From assembly GCA_951640195.1 (NCBI GenBank), contig OX621168.1, positions 682,001 to 746,000 on the forward strand: a stretch of 64,000 bases of DNA, written 5' to 3'. Below the pieces are notes generated by a model, which did not search any database, was not told the DNA's origin, and saw nothing but the letters and a program-made list of their open reading frames with translations. Source of the DNA: Porpolomopsis calyptriformis (lineage: Eukaryota; Basidiomycota; Agaricomycetes; Agaricales; Hygrophoraceae). Every line of letters begins with the position of its first letter. Position 1 is the first letter of the stretch. A program made the translations under genes and the position numbers. Positions 52,601 to 63,257 of this stretch are shown in pieces.

Positions 52601-55600
52601 CTTTAACAGCTCCGCAAATGACTTTCGCTGACTAGCAAAGGCTCCAAACCCACTTGACGTCCCGCCATAAGCACCAAAACCTACAGTGGTCGGTGAGGTC
52701 GTTTGGCTTTCAGCAAGCGTCGAGGGTGTGGCAGTCCCAAATACCGATTTAGCGCTCCCGAGAACAGAAGGTGCCCCGAAAACAGATCCGCCTTTTCCGA
52801 GTTGCGATGGTGTCCCGAAGACAGAGCCACTTTTTCCAAGTTCTGATGGCGCCCCAAAGACAGAGCCACTTTTTCCAAGTTCTGATGGCGCCCCAAAGAC
52901 AGAGCCACTTTTTCCAAGTTCTGACGGTGCCCCGAACGTAGTCGTAGACGTCGAAGCTTTAAAGGCACTTGTGGATTCAGAAACAGGCTTTGGGTTGAGA
53001 AACGGGGAAGAAGAGGGTTGAGAACCACTCCCAAATGCACCAAACCCAGAAGCGGGTTTTAAAAATGTTGAGTTCGAAGTTTGAAACTGGGCGAATCCCT
53101 GTGTGGGCGGAGGTGCACTAGTCTGCGGTGTCGAAGCAGCCATTGAGTTGTTATTCATCTTACGGTCGATCGGAGATGGTGGTGGTGAGTCGGGTGACTG
53201 ATGGGAGCCAGAGATGTTTGGAAGTGTGCTTGATTTGACCGCGATGGCACCTTGACTACCAAACACGCTCGTACCGCCGAAAGCGGAGACAGAGCCCTCC
53301 CCGCCTCTATTGTCAGATACAGGTTTACCGACCAAAGTCGCCCCTTCCCCACTGAAACTCGCGAATCTGGTCTTCGCAAATGCAGCAAACCCCCCGGTAG
53401 CTGGGACAGACGAGTTGGTGGAACCAGTTTTCCCAAAAGCACTCGTTCCAAACCCAGATTGTCCGAACACCCCTCCGGAACCGGGGTTCGTTCCAAAAGC
53501 ACTTTGTCTAAACACAGATGTAGGTGCCGTGTTCTCTCCTTCCCTTGGCTGTCCAAATGTCCCAAACCCTATGGCAGGCTTGACTACACTGGACGCAGCC
53601 CAATTAAAAGCAGAAGTGCTTGTGGAAACCTGATCCGCGGGCTGATCTTGGGACTGCGAAAACGGTGACGTGAGTGATAACGGTTCACTCTGGGCAGGGG
53701 TTCTGTCACTGGTGGCATCATCCATGGAGAGGTTACTAAGGGATGAGAAACTAGCGTCCATCGACATTTCCTCAGCAGGCGGCAAGCTCTGGGAAACTTC
53801 TGGACCATCTTTTGTCGGCTGGAGGAATTTAGAAGAATATGACCCAAAGTTGTCTGTTCCAGTGGGTGGGGTGCTCGTGGATCCCCCACCGAATGCCCCC
53901 GATTTTCGGAACACTGAAGGCTGACCAAATGAGGGTTGACCAAAAGCGGACGGACCAGTCTGTTGCCCAAACGACCCACCGAAAGTGAGTGGAGTCTGCG
54001 TTACAAAAGATGATGTCGGCTTCCCGGAGTGCCCCCCAAACGGCGTAGATTGAGGTTGCTGGCCAAACGCGGTTGATTGACTAAATGGCGAATTTTCTCC
54101 GAATCTCGTATGAGAGCCAAACGGCGAGCTTTGCGCAAATGGTCCAGATGCCATGGTATTCGATGAGAATGCCGATTCGGTAGGGTCACGAATCTTCGGA
54201 ACAACGACCCCAGTGTACTTTTCTCCGCTGGTATTAACTATAGACCAAGCCTGCAAGGTCCCATCGCTTGTATAAGCATATATGATGGGTGGTGGCGGCA
54301 ATGATATATCCTCCCCGTCAATATTTCCATGGAAGTGGTGGTCGTTGGTCAAATCTAGCTCGAGGGCCATTAAAACCGTCTCGTTCCCATCATTATCAAG
54401 GGGCAATCGGGGAGTGCCCGTCTCCTCAAGATAGAAATTGCACCATTCGTCTCCGAAATTGCCAATAACACCAATGTCGGACGAGGCACTGTCACCAACT
54501 ATAAGAATTACCTTTGCAGGATCCCAGCTCTTCATCAAAATTGGGAACGCGCTAGGGGTGGCTCCAGCCGTTAAATAGTTGGGTGGTGCAAGTTTAATAT
54601 CTTCTGCCGAGCCGGCTTTTGAATCCACCGTGATGACGACGTGTAGTTGATCGCCATCTTGAAAGGAAGGGGTGTAGACTGCGTAGAAGGTGGGCGTGGC
54701 AAGCCAGGTAATAGAGAGAAGGGCATGCGGTGTAGAAAACGAAGGGACAGGGATATGTTGTTTTGGGGCGGAAGTTACGGCAGGGACGAATGTTAAGATG
54801 TCTCCACTCTGTAATCCTATCGCCAACTGTTTTCCTTTAGGCGACCATGACACTGGCATAGAATAGAATTGGTAAGAAGGCTCGAATGAATCCAAATGAG
54901 ACTCACCAGACATAGGGATGGAGCTGGCTGTGCTTGAACCGCTCCAACCACCGATGCTCTCCAATTTCTGAACGTCCAGAATCTCGACGGCTTTCGGCGC
55001 GTCGGGTCGTCGAAGAATGGCTACTTGATCTTGCATTTCTCCAGGATTGGGCAATATTTGCCTCAAGCTATTTGGTCCAATGGATGGCCAAGAATGAATG
55101 GGATGGACATCGTCTAATCCAGGTACAAAGAGCGCCGATGTATCGTAGAGTACAATTTGACCACTGGTAAGGCCGAGTAACATTCGCGTGTCATTACTGG
55201 CAAACGCGATGATGGCTGGCATTTGGGGAATTGGGAGAATCCTCTGTGGTTCAAATGGTACTTCATCGCCCTGACCGGTGGTAAAGAAAGCGATGCGTAA
55301 AAAAGAAAGGGGAGAAAATATCAGGGCTGAAACAGTCATCAAGATGAAACCTGCTGGAAAGAGGATAGACATGACAGACCGATCTCGGTGTCGGAACAGC
55401 GAGTAACAGCAGCGAACCATCCCGCTAAGTTTGCTACAGCAAATAAATGAGCCTTCGGTTGCACCTGTTCCGGGAAGGGCTTCTGAGAAAGCCTGACGCG
55501 TGTCCGTTTGTTGAGTTGCTTGAAGGAGAGAAACTATGAAGAAAGTGAGTTCGGGGATGAACTGGAGAAAGAAAATACAGTACTTTCGCATCCTTTTCTT

Positions 55601-55661
55601 GAGCCTCTTTGGAGAGGCGGTTGAGATGAGAGACAGGTGGTTGCAGCTGTGAGACATTCAT
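49699..55661 (-). CDS. NUP159: Large FG nucleoporin Nup159/Nup214
   Basis: The protein has about 1700 residues. The first exon (MNVSQLQPPVSHLNRLSKEA) joins to FLSFKQLNKRTRVRL. A beta-propeller follows, about residues 30-440 (AIIAFASNDTRMLLGLTSGQIVLYD, LAIGLQSGDILTF, WCNFYLEE); in relatives it binds the helicase Dbp5. Then comes about 600 residues of FG repeats, mostly FG and SxFG with proline, and a Ser/Thr/Pro-rich region. The C-terminal exons (about 50970 down to 49699) form coiled coils (KQLESDIAQLKSQREEQSQSLRELRGHM, TYRNIDTALDQQARDVVDLTSRM) that anchor it with Nup82 and Nsp1. It sits on the cytoplasmic face of the pore and acts in mRNA export. Most of it is one 4.3 kb exon. Confidence 0.87.
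52743..52937. repeat. Five 39-bp tandem units inside NUP159
   Basis: Five in-frame units of 39 bp encode SVFGAPSELGKSG-type FG repeats. Units 52821-52859 and 52860-52898 are identical, and the third stays identical for its first 26 bases. The outer units have diverged. This is recent slippage or unequal crossover in an FG region. Confidence 0.85.
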
Positions 55662-55998
55662 CGAGACGAAAGGCAGAGCGCAAGAGGACAATTGGAATTG
55701 GGGACCACGTGATCTAGTGGTAGACACGGCTTAGCCGGGCCGTTCTCGCCTTAGGTTTTCGGCAACACCCCAAGGTACACTTGCCTGCTAGCCCATGAGG
55801 AGCAACTGGGCGCCACCCTCGGAGAAAAGTCGTACAAACGAGACAAAAGATCGCCGCCGATCGCAGTGATAAAAGCACAGGATGCAAACCCCCGGAGATC
55901 TCCCGATACCATTCTAACCGAGAACTTTGCCTTGGTAAGTAAACAGGATGTTGTACATAAGATGAGCCATTCTGGATCGACGCTTGAACGTCACAATC
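55662..55998. other. Divergent promoter region
   Basis: This separates NUP159 (minus) from the small unknown gene (plus). It contains a CACGTG core at 55706-55711. Otherwise nothing was recognised. Confidence 0.5.
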
Positions 55999-56631
55999 AT
56001 GTCCTCCAACATCCAAAAGCCTGCTCACATCAGGTCGTTGCCCGAAGACGCACAGACCCTTCTCCTCTTCTTAGCATCTCATGAAGAAGGCACTATGGGT
56101 GTCGAGGCGGACCTCGCCACAGGTATCTCGAAGGATCCCAGTGCTACCTTGATTATCGAAGGTCAAAAAATCCTCCTGACATATGGGGATGGAAAGGAGA
56201 TTAAAAGGTTCACCTCCGAGGACGAATACATCTTTTACACGCGTACGTATCATAATTCGAAGTGGTCTCTGTTTAATAAACTGCCATTTTTAACAGTCCA
56301 GATTCCTTCCGGTAAGAGGCATGGAACACTCTATTTTCGAGGTCTCGGGCCATCTGGAGGGAACACGTTCTGGATTCAACAATACCCTACATACTTTGGA
56401 GAAGCGGGACGAATTGTTATCGAGTTTTGGAACAACAAAGAGATCGTCGCTGTTGTAAGTTCTCCTCTATCTTGTTCTACATCCGTGGTGATTCATTTCC
56501 GTGATACTTTTTTTGCAGTTCAAAAGTAGGCAATTGTGTTGTCTCTTTATCCTCTTCATATTATCTCATATTCGTTTTCAGCTCCTGGCGGCAATTTCGG
56601 TGCCTTGGGTGAAGGGAAGTGGCAGGATTGA
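55999..56631 (+). CDS. Small protein of unknown function
   Basis: About 165 residues in four exons. It starts MSSNIQKPAHIRSLPEDAQT and includes LIIEGQKILLTYGDGKEIKRF, LQIPSGKRHGTLYFRG and FWIQQYPTYFGEAGRIVIEFWNN. The many alternating hydrophobic strands suggest a compact beta protein. No signal peptide, membrane segment or known motif was seen. The end depends on splicing: a 7-base micro-exon (56519-56525) gives VFKTPGGNFGALGEGKWQD and a stop at 56629-56631. Skipping it gives LLAAISVPWVKGSGRIDRK and a stop at 56660-56662. The first is preferred because it reads like a continuing beta protein and both flanking introns are canonical. Confidence 0.6.
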
Positions 56632-57569
56632 TCGGAAGTTGGTGAAAGATACTATAGTCTGAGCAACATGCTTGCGAGAATCTGTACGATATGCTGTCCA
56701 CAAATCAACGTTGGGCATGGAAACTATCTATACATCGTTTTTTCTGCTGTGAGGAAGTGGGATCGATCTTCCACGATGGGCCTGGTCCATTGTTGCCTTG
56801 AACTTTGGTGATAAAAAGAATTTTCACCGAGAGTGGTGTGTACCCCAAATCGCCGTGCTGCAAACATGTGTTTCGACTTCAAGTGTTCGAATGGACTCGA
56901 CCGTCCGCTGATAGAATTAATGCATTCCTGGAAGTGGATCGATTGGCAATCCAAACTTTAATTGCACTGAGCAAGCGACACGGACTGGAGAGTGGCATCC
57001 AAAGGTCGAAACCTTGCTCTGTTGAGACTCACTTGAGACATCACGATCGGTGCAGAAAAATCAGACTTCTTCGGGAGTGAACGGCGACGCAGAGTGACAG
57101 GAACAAGTACGGATGATAGGGAAAAAATTCGAGGGTAAACCGATCGCAATCACGGAGTAAATTCATCGTATCAGTCACGCCTCTGCCTACTTTCTGTCGA
57201 ACTTGGTCAGTTTTGCGAATGCGTGAGGGGGCGTGTCGGTGGAAGACTCATCATCAACACTGCACATAAGGCACCTGCCATCTATATCGAAAGCCCAAAC
57301 ATGGATGCGTCGCCATCAGAAGAATAATGTAGTTCCCTGGATGCATATTCGTGCCCGCGGCAATTATTGCTGGTTTACGATGACAGCTTGAGTAGATACC
57401 AAGGTTGTAAGAGACCTCTGCGACACTGAGAACAGACCGGCAGTGGTTGAATCGTATAATCGTGCCAAAAGGGGCGTGATTGAACTTGATTAGTAATGAC
57501 TGTCTTCATCGATAAGTACAGCATGTGCGCCTATGCTGACCTTTCACATCCGTCCCATTCTCTCTGTCG
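56632..57569. other. Gene-free stretch before the NACHT-WD40 gene
   Basis: Only short frames occur, none resembling a protein. No repeat was noticed. It must hold the promoter of the receptor gene. Confidence 0.5.
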
Positions 57570-60500
57570 ATGTTCCGCTCGACTAAAGCAAAGCTAGAAA
57601 ATAAAGAGAGGTTGAAGCAGGCGTGTTCCACCGCTGTTAATGCACTGCAAACAACTCTCCGAATAATCGAAAAGACTGTGGGGGATACTGGAGTGCCTCG
57701 ATTGCAAACGGGCATAGGCGGTCTTGTATTCGTGTTGGACGCTATAAAGGTAGATCGCAACAGTGTGTTGTAATGATATCTTCTGATAAATCATACAGAA
57801 GACATCTCGAAATGCTAAGGACATCGAGACGCTCTCAAAGCAAATCGAAGAACTGAACCAAGCTCTTGAAAATTTCAAGGATGAAAAAAAGCCTTCTGGA
57901 GTGGTTATTGACCGAATAGACCGCTTGTTCACGTCTGCTTTCCCTACACCCAAATGGACTAGTCTGATCCGTGTTTCTGCAGTACTTCAAATGCGGCCTT
58001 AGAAGAACTCCAAAAAATAGTTTCGCAGCCGGACCTGAAGCGATTTTTACGGCATGACGATGACGCCCAAATGATCAGCAGACATATTCAGTCAATCACG
58101 TCATCATTCCAAAGATTTACGGTATGCTTGTTCGTTACCACACAGTTCAGCCTTTGAATGATATCAGGATTGGTGCAGGTAGAGACTATGCTCGCAGTTG
58201 AATCTGCAGTTGATGTATGTTGATTTCTCACCACTGCGATAGCATCATCACTTATGTGTTTTCAGGAACATACTGTCAAGACCGAAGAGAAAATAGATAG
58301 CCTTCATGAAGCCACCACAAGTGGGTTTCAGGCATGTGTTGATCATGAATTCGTGGCCGTGACTTCGCTCTTACTTGAGGCTTCTAGGAATTGAAAGTAA
58401 TGAACACAAGAGTGGACACGAAAGGTGATAACTAATTGATTGTTGATATTGATAAGGCGACTCAGAAAACCTAGATGTGCGCCCACCATATGCCAAATTA
58501 TCTCCATTTGATTCCCAAGATCGAGCTGGCTGTTTGGAAGGCACAAGGACAGATATCCTTGATCAGATTTTTCGCTGGATTGGGATCAGCGATTCAAAGG
58601 GAAAATCGAAAGAAGTCACCCCTATTTCGGAGAATACCTGTATATTTTGGATTAACGGGGGTGCTGGAACCGGGAAAACCACGATCGCTTACACCATTTC
58701 CGAAGTTTGCAGAAGAAGTAGCATTTGACAAGGTAGGAATGAGGTTCCATGCTAGGATGGTTATATCGACGATGGCCTACCTGCACCGTCTTCAAAGTTG
58801 GAAAATGGTACCGGGGCCGTGATTGGTGCGAGCTTTTTCTGCTCACGCGATGATGCGGATTGTAGCAACCCACGTCTGATCTTCACGAGCATCGCATACC
58901 AACTGGGGAACTTGAGCGCTTTGTTCAGGGCCGAGGTTTCTCGTGTAATGGAATCAAATCCGGATATCGGCTACTCGAGTACTTCATATCAACTTGAAAT
59001 GCTCATCGTAAAGCCTCTTCGTACACTCGGGAGCTTATTTTCTCCACGCGTCGTTGTGTTGGATGCGCTGGATGAGTGCAAGGAGAACGGATCCACGTCC
59101 GTCATTTTATCGTCACTCTCTCTTTTCGCCAACGAGGTCTTCCCGCTGAAGTTCTTGGTCACGAGTCGTCCGGAAGCTCGTATTACCACCGTCTTTACAT
59201 CGAACGAGTTGAACCCGGTGACTCGCCGATGTATTTTGCACGAAGTGGAATTAGGTATCGTGCAGAGCGATATCGAACATTACCTGTCAACAAAGCTCAG
59301 TTTAACGAGAGAGTCCTATCACCTTGAAACCGAATGGCCCTCTGCGGAAGATATACATGCCCTCACTCGGAGTTCTTTTGGACTTTTCATATTCGCGTCA
59401 ACATCAGTCAGATTTGTCGAAGATCCAAACTATTGTGACCCGAAACATCAACTTGGGCGTCTTCTGTGTAATGCACCCACGGCAACGGAAGACTCATCGC
59501 CGCATTATAACCTTGATTGTTTATACGATCAAGTGTTGAACAATGCCTTTCCTAACATATCTTCTCATCTTTCTGGTCGGCTGAAGAAAATTCTAGGCTC
59601 GATCGTTCTCCTCCGAGATCCCCTTTCGTCAGTTGCTCTCGAACGGTTACTGGACGTGCCACCACGTACAGTGGGAATGACACTTCAGCGTCTTCATTCG
59701 GTGATCATGGTACCTGATGATGAAACGCAAGTGATCCGAACACTTCATCCATCATTTTTCGACTTTATAACAAATCCGACTCGATGTCTGAATCCAAAAT
59801 ATGTTGTTGACCCCCAAACACAACATACGTTCCTTGCGCGGGCTTGTCTATGTTCTATGAAGGAGTTGAAGCGAGATATCTGTGGAATAAGAAATCCGTC
59901 GTTGCTTAATAGCGAGGTGGATTACCTTCCTGATCTTGTCACGATTTGTATCGGACCGGAACTGCAATATGCATGTCGTCACTGGGCTTGGCACCTGTCA
60001 AATGCAATGATCTCTGACAATCTTTTCGAATCGGTGAACGAGTTTTGTTCGAAATATCTATTGTATTGGGTCGAAGCATTGAGTCTGATGGGAGATCTTC
60101 GAAACGGCCTCCTCTCCTTGGATGCCGCTCGACAGGCGATCGCCGTTCGTTATTTCCCCTCTCGGCAACGCGCAAAACTGATCGAGTTTCACAGAAAACA
60201 GGCAGAGGCATGACTGATACAATGACTTTAGTTCGTGATTGCGAGCGTTTCACCCTCGAATTTTTCTCGATTATCAGCACTTGTTCTCTTCAAGTGTACC
60301 ACTCTGCGTTACTGTTCACTCCCGAAGAAGCCTTAATTAAGAAAACGTATAGGAGAGAGTTGGATATTCCGATAAAAGTGTACAATGGATCGGATGAGAG
60401 ATGGAATTCATGCACACGGACGATGGAAGGACATGGCGCTTCGGTAAATTCGGTCGCCTTTTCTCCTGATGGCATGCCTATCGCTTCTGGATCTGCTGAC

Positions 60501-61466
60501 CTCACCCTTCAGCTGTGGGACGCAGTCAGTGGTACCCATCTGAACACTTTTAAGGGACATTCCAGTTCCCTCAATTCGATCTCATTTTCCCTCGATGGCA
60601 CGCGTATCATTTCCGGATCCAACGACAAAACTATTCGCCTGTGGGATGCAGCCAGCGGTGTCCATCTGAACATGTTCATCGGACATTCCGATTCCGTTAA
60701 ATCCATCGCATTTTCCCCCGATGACGCTTGTATCGTTTCGGGATCTGATGACACAACTGTTTCGCTGTGGGACGCGGACAACCATACACACTTGAACACG
60801 TTTATGGGACATTTCAAACCCGTAACTTCGGTCGCATTTTCTCCAGAAGGCACGCGTATCATCTCCGGATCGTCTGACAAGACCATTCGCCTATGGGACG
60901 CAGTCGGCGGTACCCATCTGAAGACTTTCATCGGACATTGCGATTATATAAAATCTGTTGCATTTTCCCCCAACGGCAAGCGTATTATTTCTGGATCTGC
61001 GGACAAAACCGTTCGGGTGTGGGACGCATTCAGCGGTGCACATTTGGACACTTTCAGGGGACATTCCAATTGGGTAAATTCGGTCTCATTTTCCCCCGAT
61101 GGCACGCGTATCGTTTCTGGATCACTCGACAAAACTGTTCGGCTGTGGGACTCAATCGATGGTACCCATCTGGACACTTTCATGGGTGGTTTAATCAATG
61201 TTGAATCGATCGCGCGATCTTGTAGTTCATCCGCGGACTCGTTATCTACCGATAGCCTAAACCTGGCGAGTCAAATATTTGGTTATATCTCACTGGACGG
61301 CTGGGTTTACTCCCTCACTCTGGATCGACGCATTTTTTGGGTTCCGCTTTTTCACAGACCGGAGAGTTTGTCCGCAAACGAAGCTCGTGTAGTTTTTGGC
61401 ACACGCGATGGCCGTGTCATTAGCATTGATTTTACAGGCATGGAGGCCTATTTTCGTAACATCTAG
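57570..61466 (+). CDS. NACHT-WD40 receptor (NLR-like STAND NTPase)
   Basis: Seven or more exons, about 1100 residues. The N-terminal about 200 residues are helical (LKQACSTAVNALQTTLRII, KDIETLSKQIEELNQALENF) and resemble the four-helix death-type domains (HeLo/RPW8-like) of f fungal NLRs; this is inferred. A glycine-rich Walker A follows (FWINGGAGTGKTTIAYTIS), then FFCSRDDADCSNPRLIFTSIAYQLG, Walker B (VVVLDALDEC) and FLVTSRPE, typical of NACHT. A winged-helix and helical region comes next (LLRDPLSSVALERLLDVPP, IRTLHPSFFDFI). Six WD40 repeats follow, then a divergent tail. The receptor probably binds a ligand with its WD40 propeller and triggers cell death through the N-terminus. The join after the P-loop exon is ambiguous, and an intron at about 60153-60205 restores the frame before the WD40 part. 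Confidence 0.85.
60429..61184 (+). repeat. Six WD40 units of 126 bp
   Basis: Six consecutive 42-residue units, each with GH near the start and LWD or VWD before the last quarter. They are very alike, with differences concentrated at a few positions. They lie within the receptor gene. Confidence 0.88.
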
Positions 61467-61893
61467 CTCTTCTTAGTTCACCATCCTATCCTCCGAGATT
61501 GATGTTCGCGTTATAAAACTCTTGCTTTTCATAACTCTTGCATATAACATTCTCGTGGTTTTCTGGGCACATCCTTCTCAAACGTTTTTTTTTGCATTGA
61601 ACGCCCGTGTTACTGGTATATTGCTTTGCAACCTGAGATTTAGAACGTATCTGGCAGCGAGCCTGTAGGTTGTTCCCGGCATAGGTACAATGTTAATTGT
61701 AGTATTGAGAAGTCGTCACTGACATCAAAACCATCGTTTGGAAGCTTAATGTAAAATGTTGGGAATAGCCAGGCCTTCAACAGGTAAAGTGGAATGAAAT
61801 TGGATGCTTTCTGAGTGTTGGAAAACCGAAGTTGGCATTCGGGTAATGAGAGCCCAATAAAATTTGTGATGGCTGGCAGTCGGAAGGCAAACT
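61467..61893. other. Convergent 3' region
   Basis: This is the 3' flank of the receptor gene (plus) and of the cyclo-ligase gene (minus). Part of it, up to about 61720, resembles bases 63060-63210 of the relic described below. Confidence 0.5.
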
Positions 61894-62853
61894 TCACCCA
61901 GAGTGCGCAGGTTGACTGATAATCTCATCAGGAGTGACAATCATATCAATCCTCCAGTCGTGTTCCCCCATTGGAACCTCTCCAGCATCAACGATCTGTT
62001 CTTTCAATGCTAAAGCAACTGAGAGAGTGTTACGCTGGAAGTCAGGAGATTGAAAGATACGAGAGTGTGGCAGACCTAAGAGGGGATTTTGTCGTCCGCT
62101 TGCGACATAAGAAGACAAGAATCTGTCATAGTAACCTTTCCCGTGGCCAAGGCGAGATAGAGAATGATCAAACGCGACACCTGTGGTTCAGGTGAATGTC
62201 GATCGCCACACGAAACTGTAGAACGGTTGTGTAGAGAGATGATCACCTGGTAGGAGGATCAACTCCAAGTTGGGACAGTCTGGGTCAAAAACTGGGTTCA
62301 AAAGTTATTGAAAAGTTAATGTCATTGGAGTCACTTGAAGCAACGAGGGAAGGACAGACCATTCAAGCGTTTATGGCCTTCCCGTTGGTCTTCTGGCTCT
62401 CGGATCCCCCATATGCCAGTGGGCAAGGTCCTCAAATCATCTTCATCATGCACCTTCAAAAATACCATCCGCTTCTCAGAGATTTTTGGAACAAACAAAG
62501 TCTTCCCTTTGGAGCATTTTTTAAATTTCATGATGAGATCGACGAGATGGAGGACGGCTTATGCATGAACCTACCAGAGCGCAGGATCTCAGAGACAACT
62601 AAAGCCGTGTCAACCTCTCCAATTGGCATGCTCAGATAACAACTGATAGTTTTACATTGCTGAAAAAACGGCGAGGAGATGAGGGTAGTTGCAATAGCCC
62701 GCGCTATGAAATAAAAAATTTGTCAACCCCAAACCACAATTCGTTTTTCCTGTTCAGCATACATTGCTCCTGAACTGAGGACACTGGGAGAGTTTTAAGT
62801 ATCGAGGAGATAAAGTTTCGCAATGCTTTCTTGTTACTTCGAAGGGCCGACAT
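61894..62853 (-). CDS. FAU1: 5-formyltetrahydrofolate cyclo-ligase
   Basis: About five exons, about 240 residues; the enzyme uses ATP to convert 5-formyl-THF to 5,10-methenyl-THF in one-carbon metabolism. The first exon (62853-62763) encodes MSALRSNKKALRNFISSILKT. It continues IATTLISSPFFQQCKTISCY, LSMPIGEVDTALVVSEILRSG, KTLFVPKISEKRMVFLKVHDEDDL and TGIWGIREP. The nucleotide-binding signature FDHSLSRLGHGKGYYDRFLSSY is intact. The end has EVPMGEHDWRIDMIVTPDEII and a TGA at 61894-61896. Small introns interrupt the central part. The gene stands between an intact receptor gene and a relic of its 3' end. Confidence 0.88.
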
Positions 62854-62884
62854 GAAGGACAATTATGTAAAAGAGCTTCATCTA

Positions 62885-63210
62885 AATACATCTGAATACT
62901 TTCACGGGTGATTTAATCATGTTGAAGCGGTCTTCTAGTTTATCCGCCAACTCGTTTGTTTGCAAATGAGCTCGTGTAGTTTTTTGGTAGATGAAATGGT
63001 CATCAGCCGCATGAGGCCTATTTTCGTAGCCTCTAGCTTGACCGTCTACCACCAAGGAGTTTCTGTTGATGTTTGCGTTATAAATTCTTTAAATTCTTTC
63101 TGAGCACGTCTTGAGGGTATATTTCCACCACCGATCCTCTAAGCTGTCCCTGGAAATGTAATGGTATTAAAATGTCCGAGTCTGGTCGGTACTGACATCA
63201 TCAAAGCCAA
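62885..63210 (+). pseudogene. Relic of a NACHT-WD40 3' end
   Basis: Bases 62889-63100 resemble the last WD40-to-stop part of the receptor gene (about 61165-61530) at roughly 80% in the best stretches. Matching landmarks are CATCTG-ACTTTCA-GGGTG, TTATCCGCC-ACTCGTT, GAGCTCGTGTAGTTTTT, GAGGCCTATTTTCGTA and GATGTT-GCGTTATAAA. About 140 bases of the parental tail are missing, and stop codons and frame changes are present. It shares the parental orientation. It is a degenerate duplicate, not a gene. Confidence 0.75.
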
Positions 63211-63257
63211 CGCTGCACCTGACCCGATCAGTTGGACGGTTGTTCACATTCACCATC

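Noticed and set aside
55700..55760. tRNA-like stretch (GATCTAGTGGTAGAC)
   Set aside because: It looks like a tRNA 5' half but no T-arm or matching acceptor stem follows.
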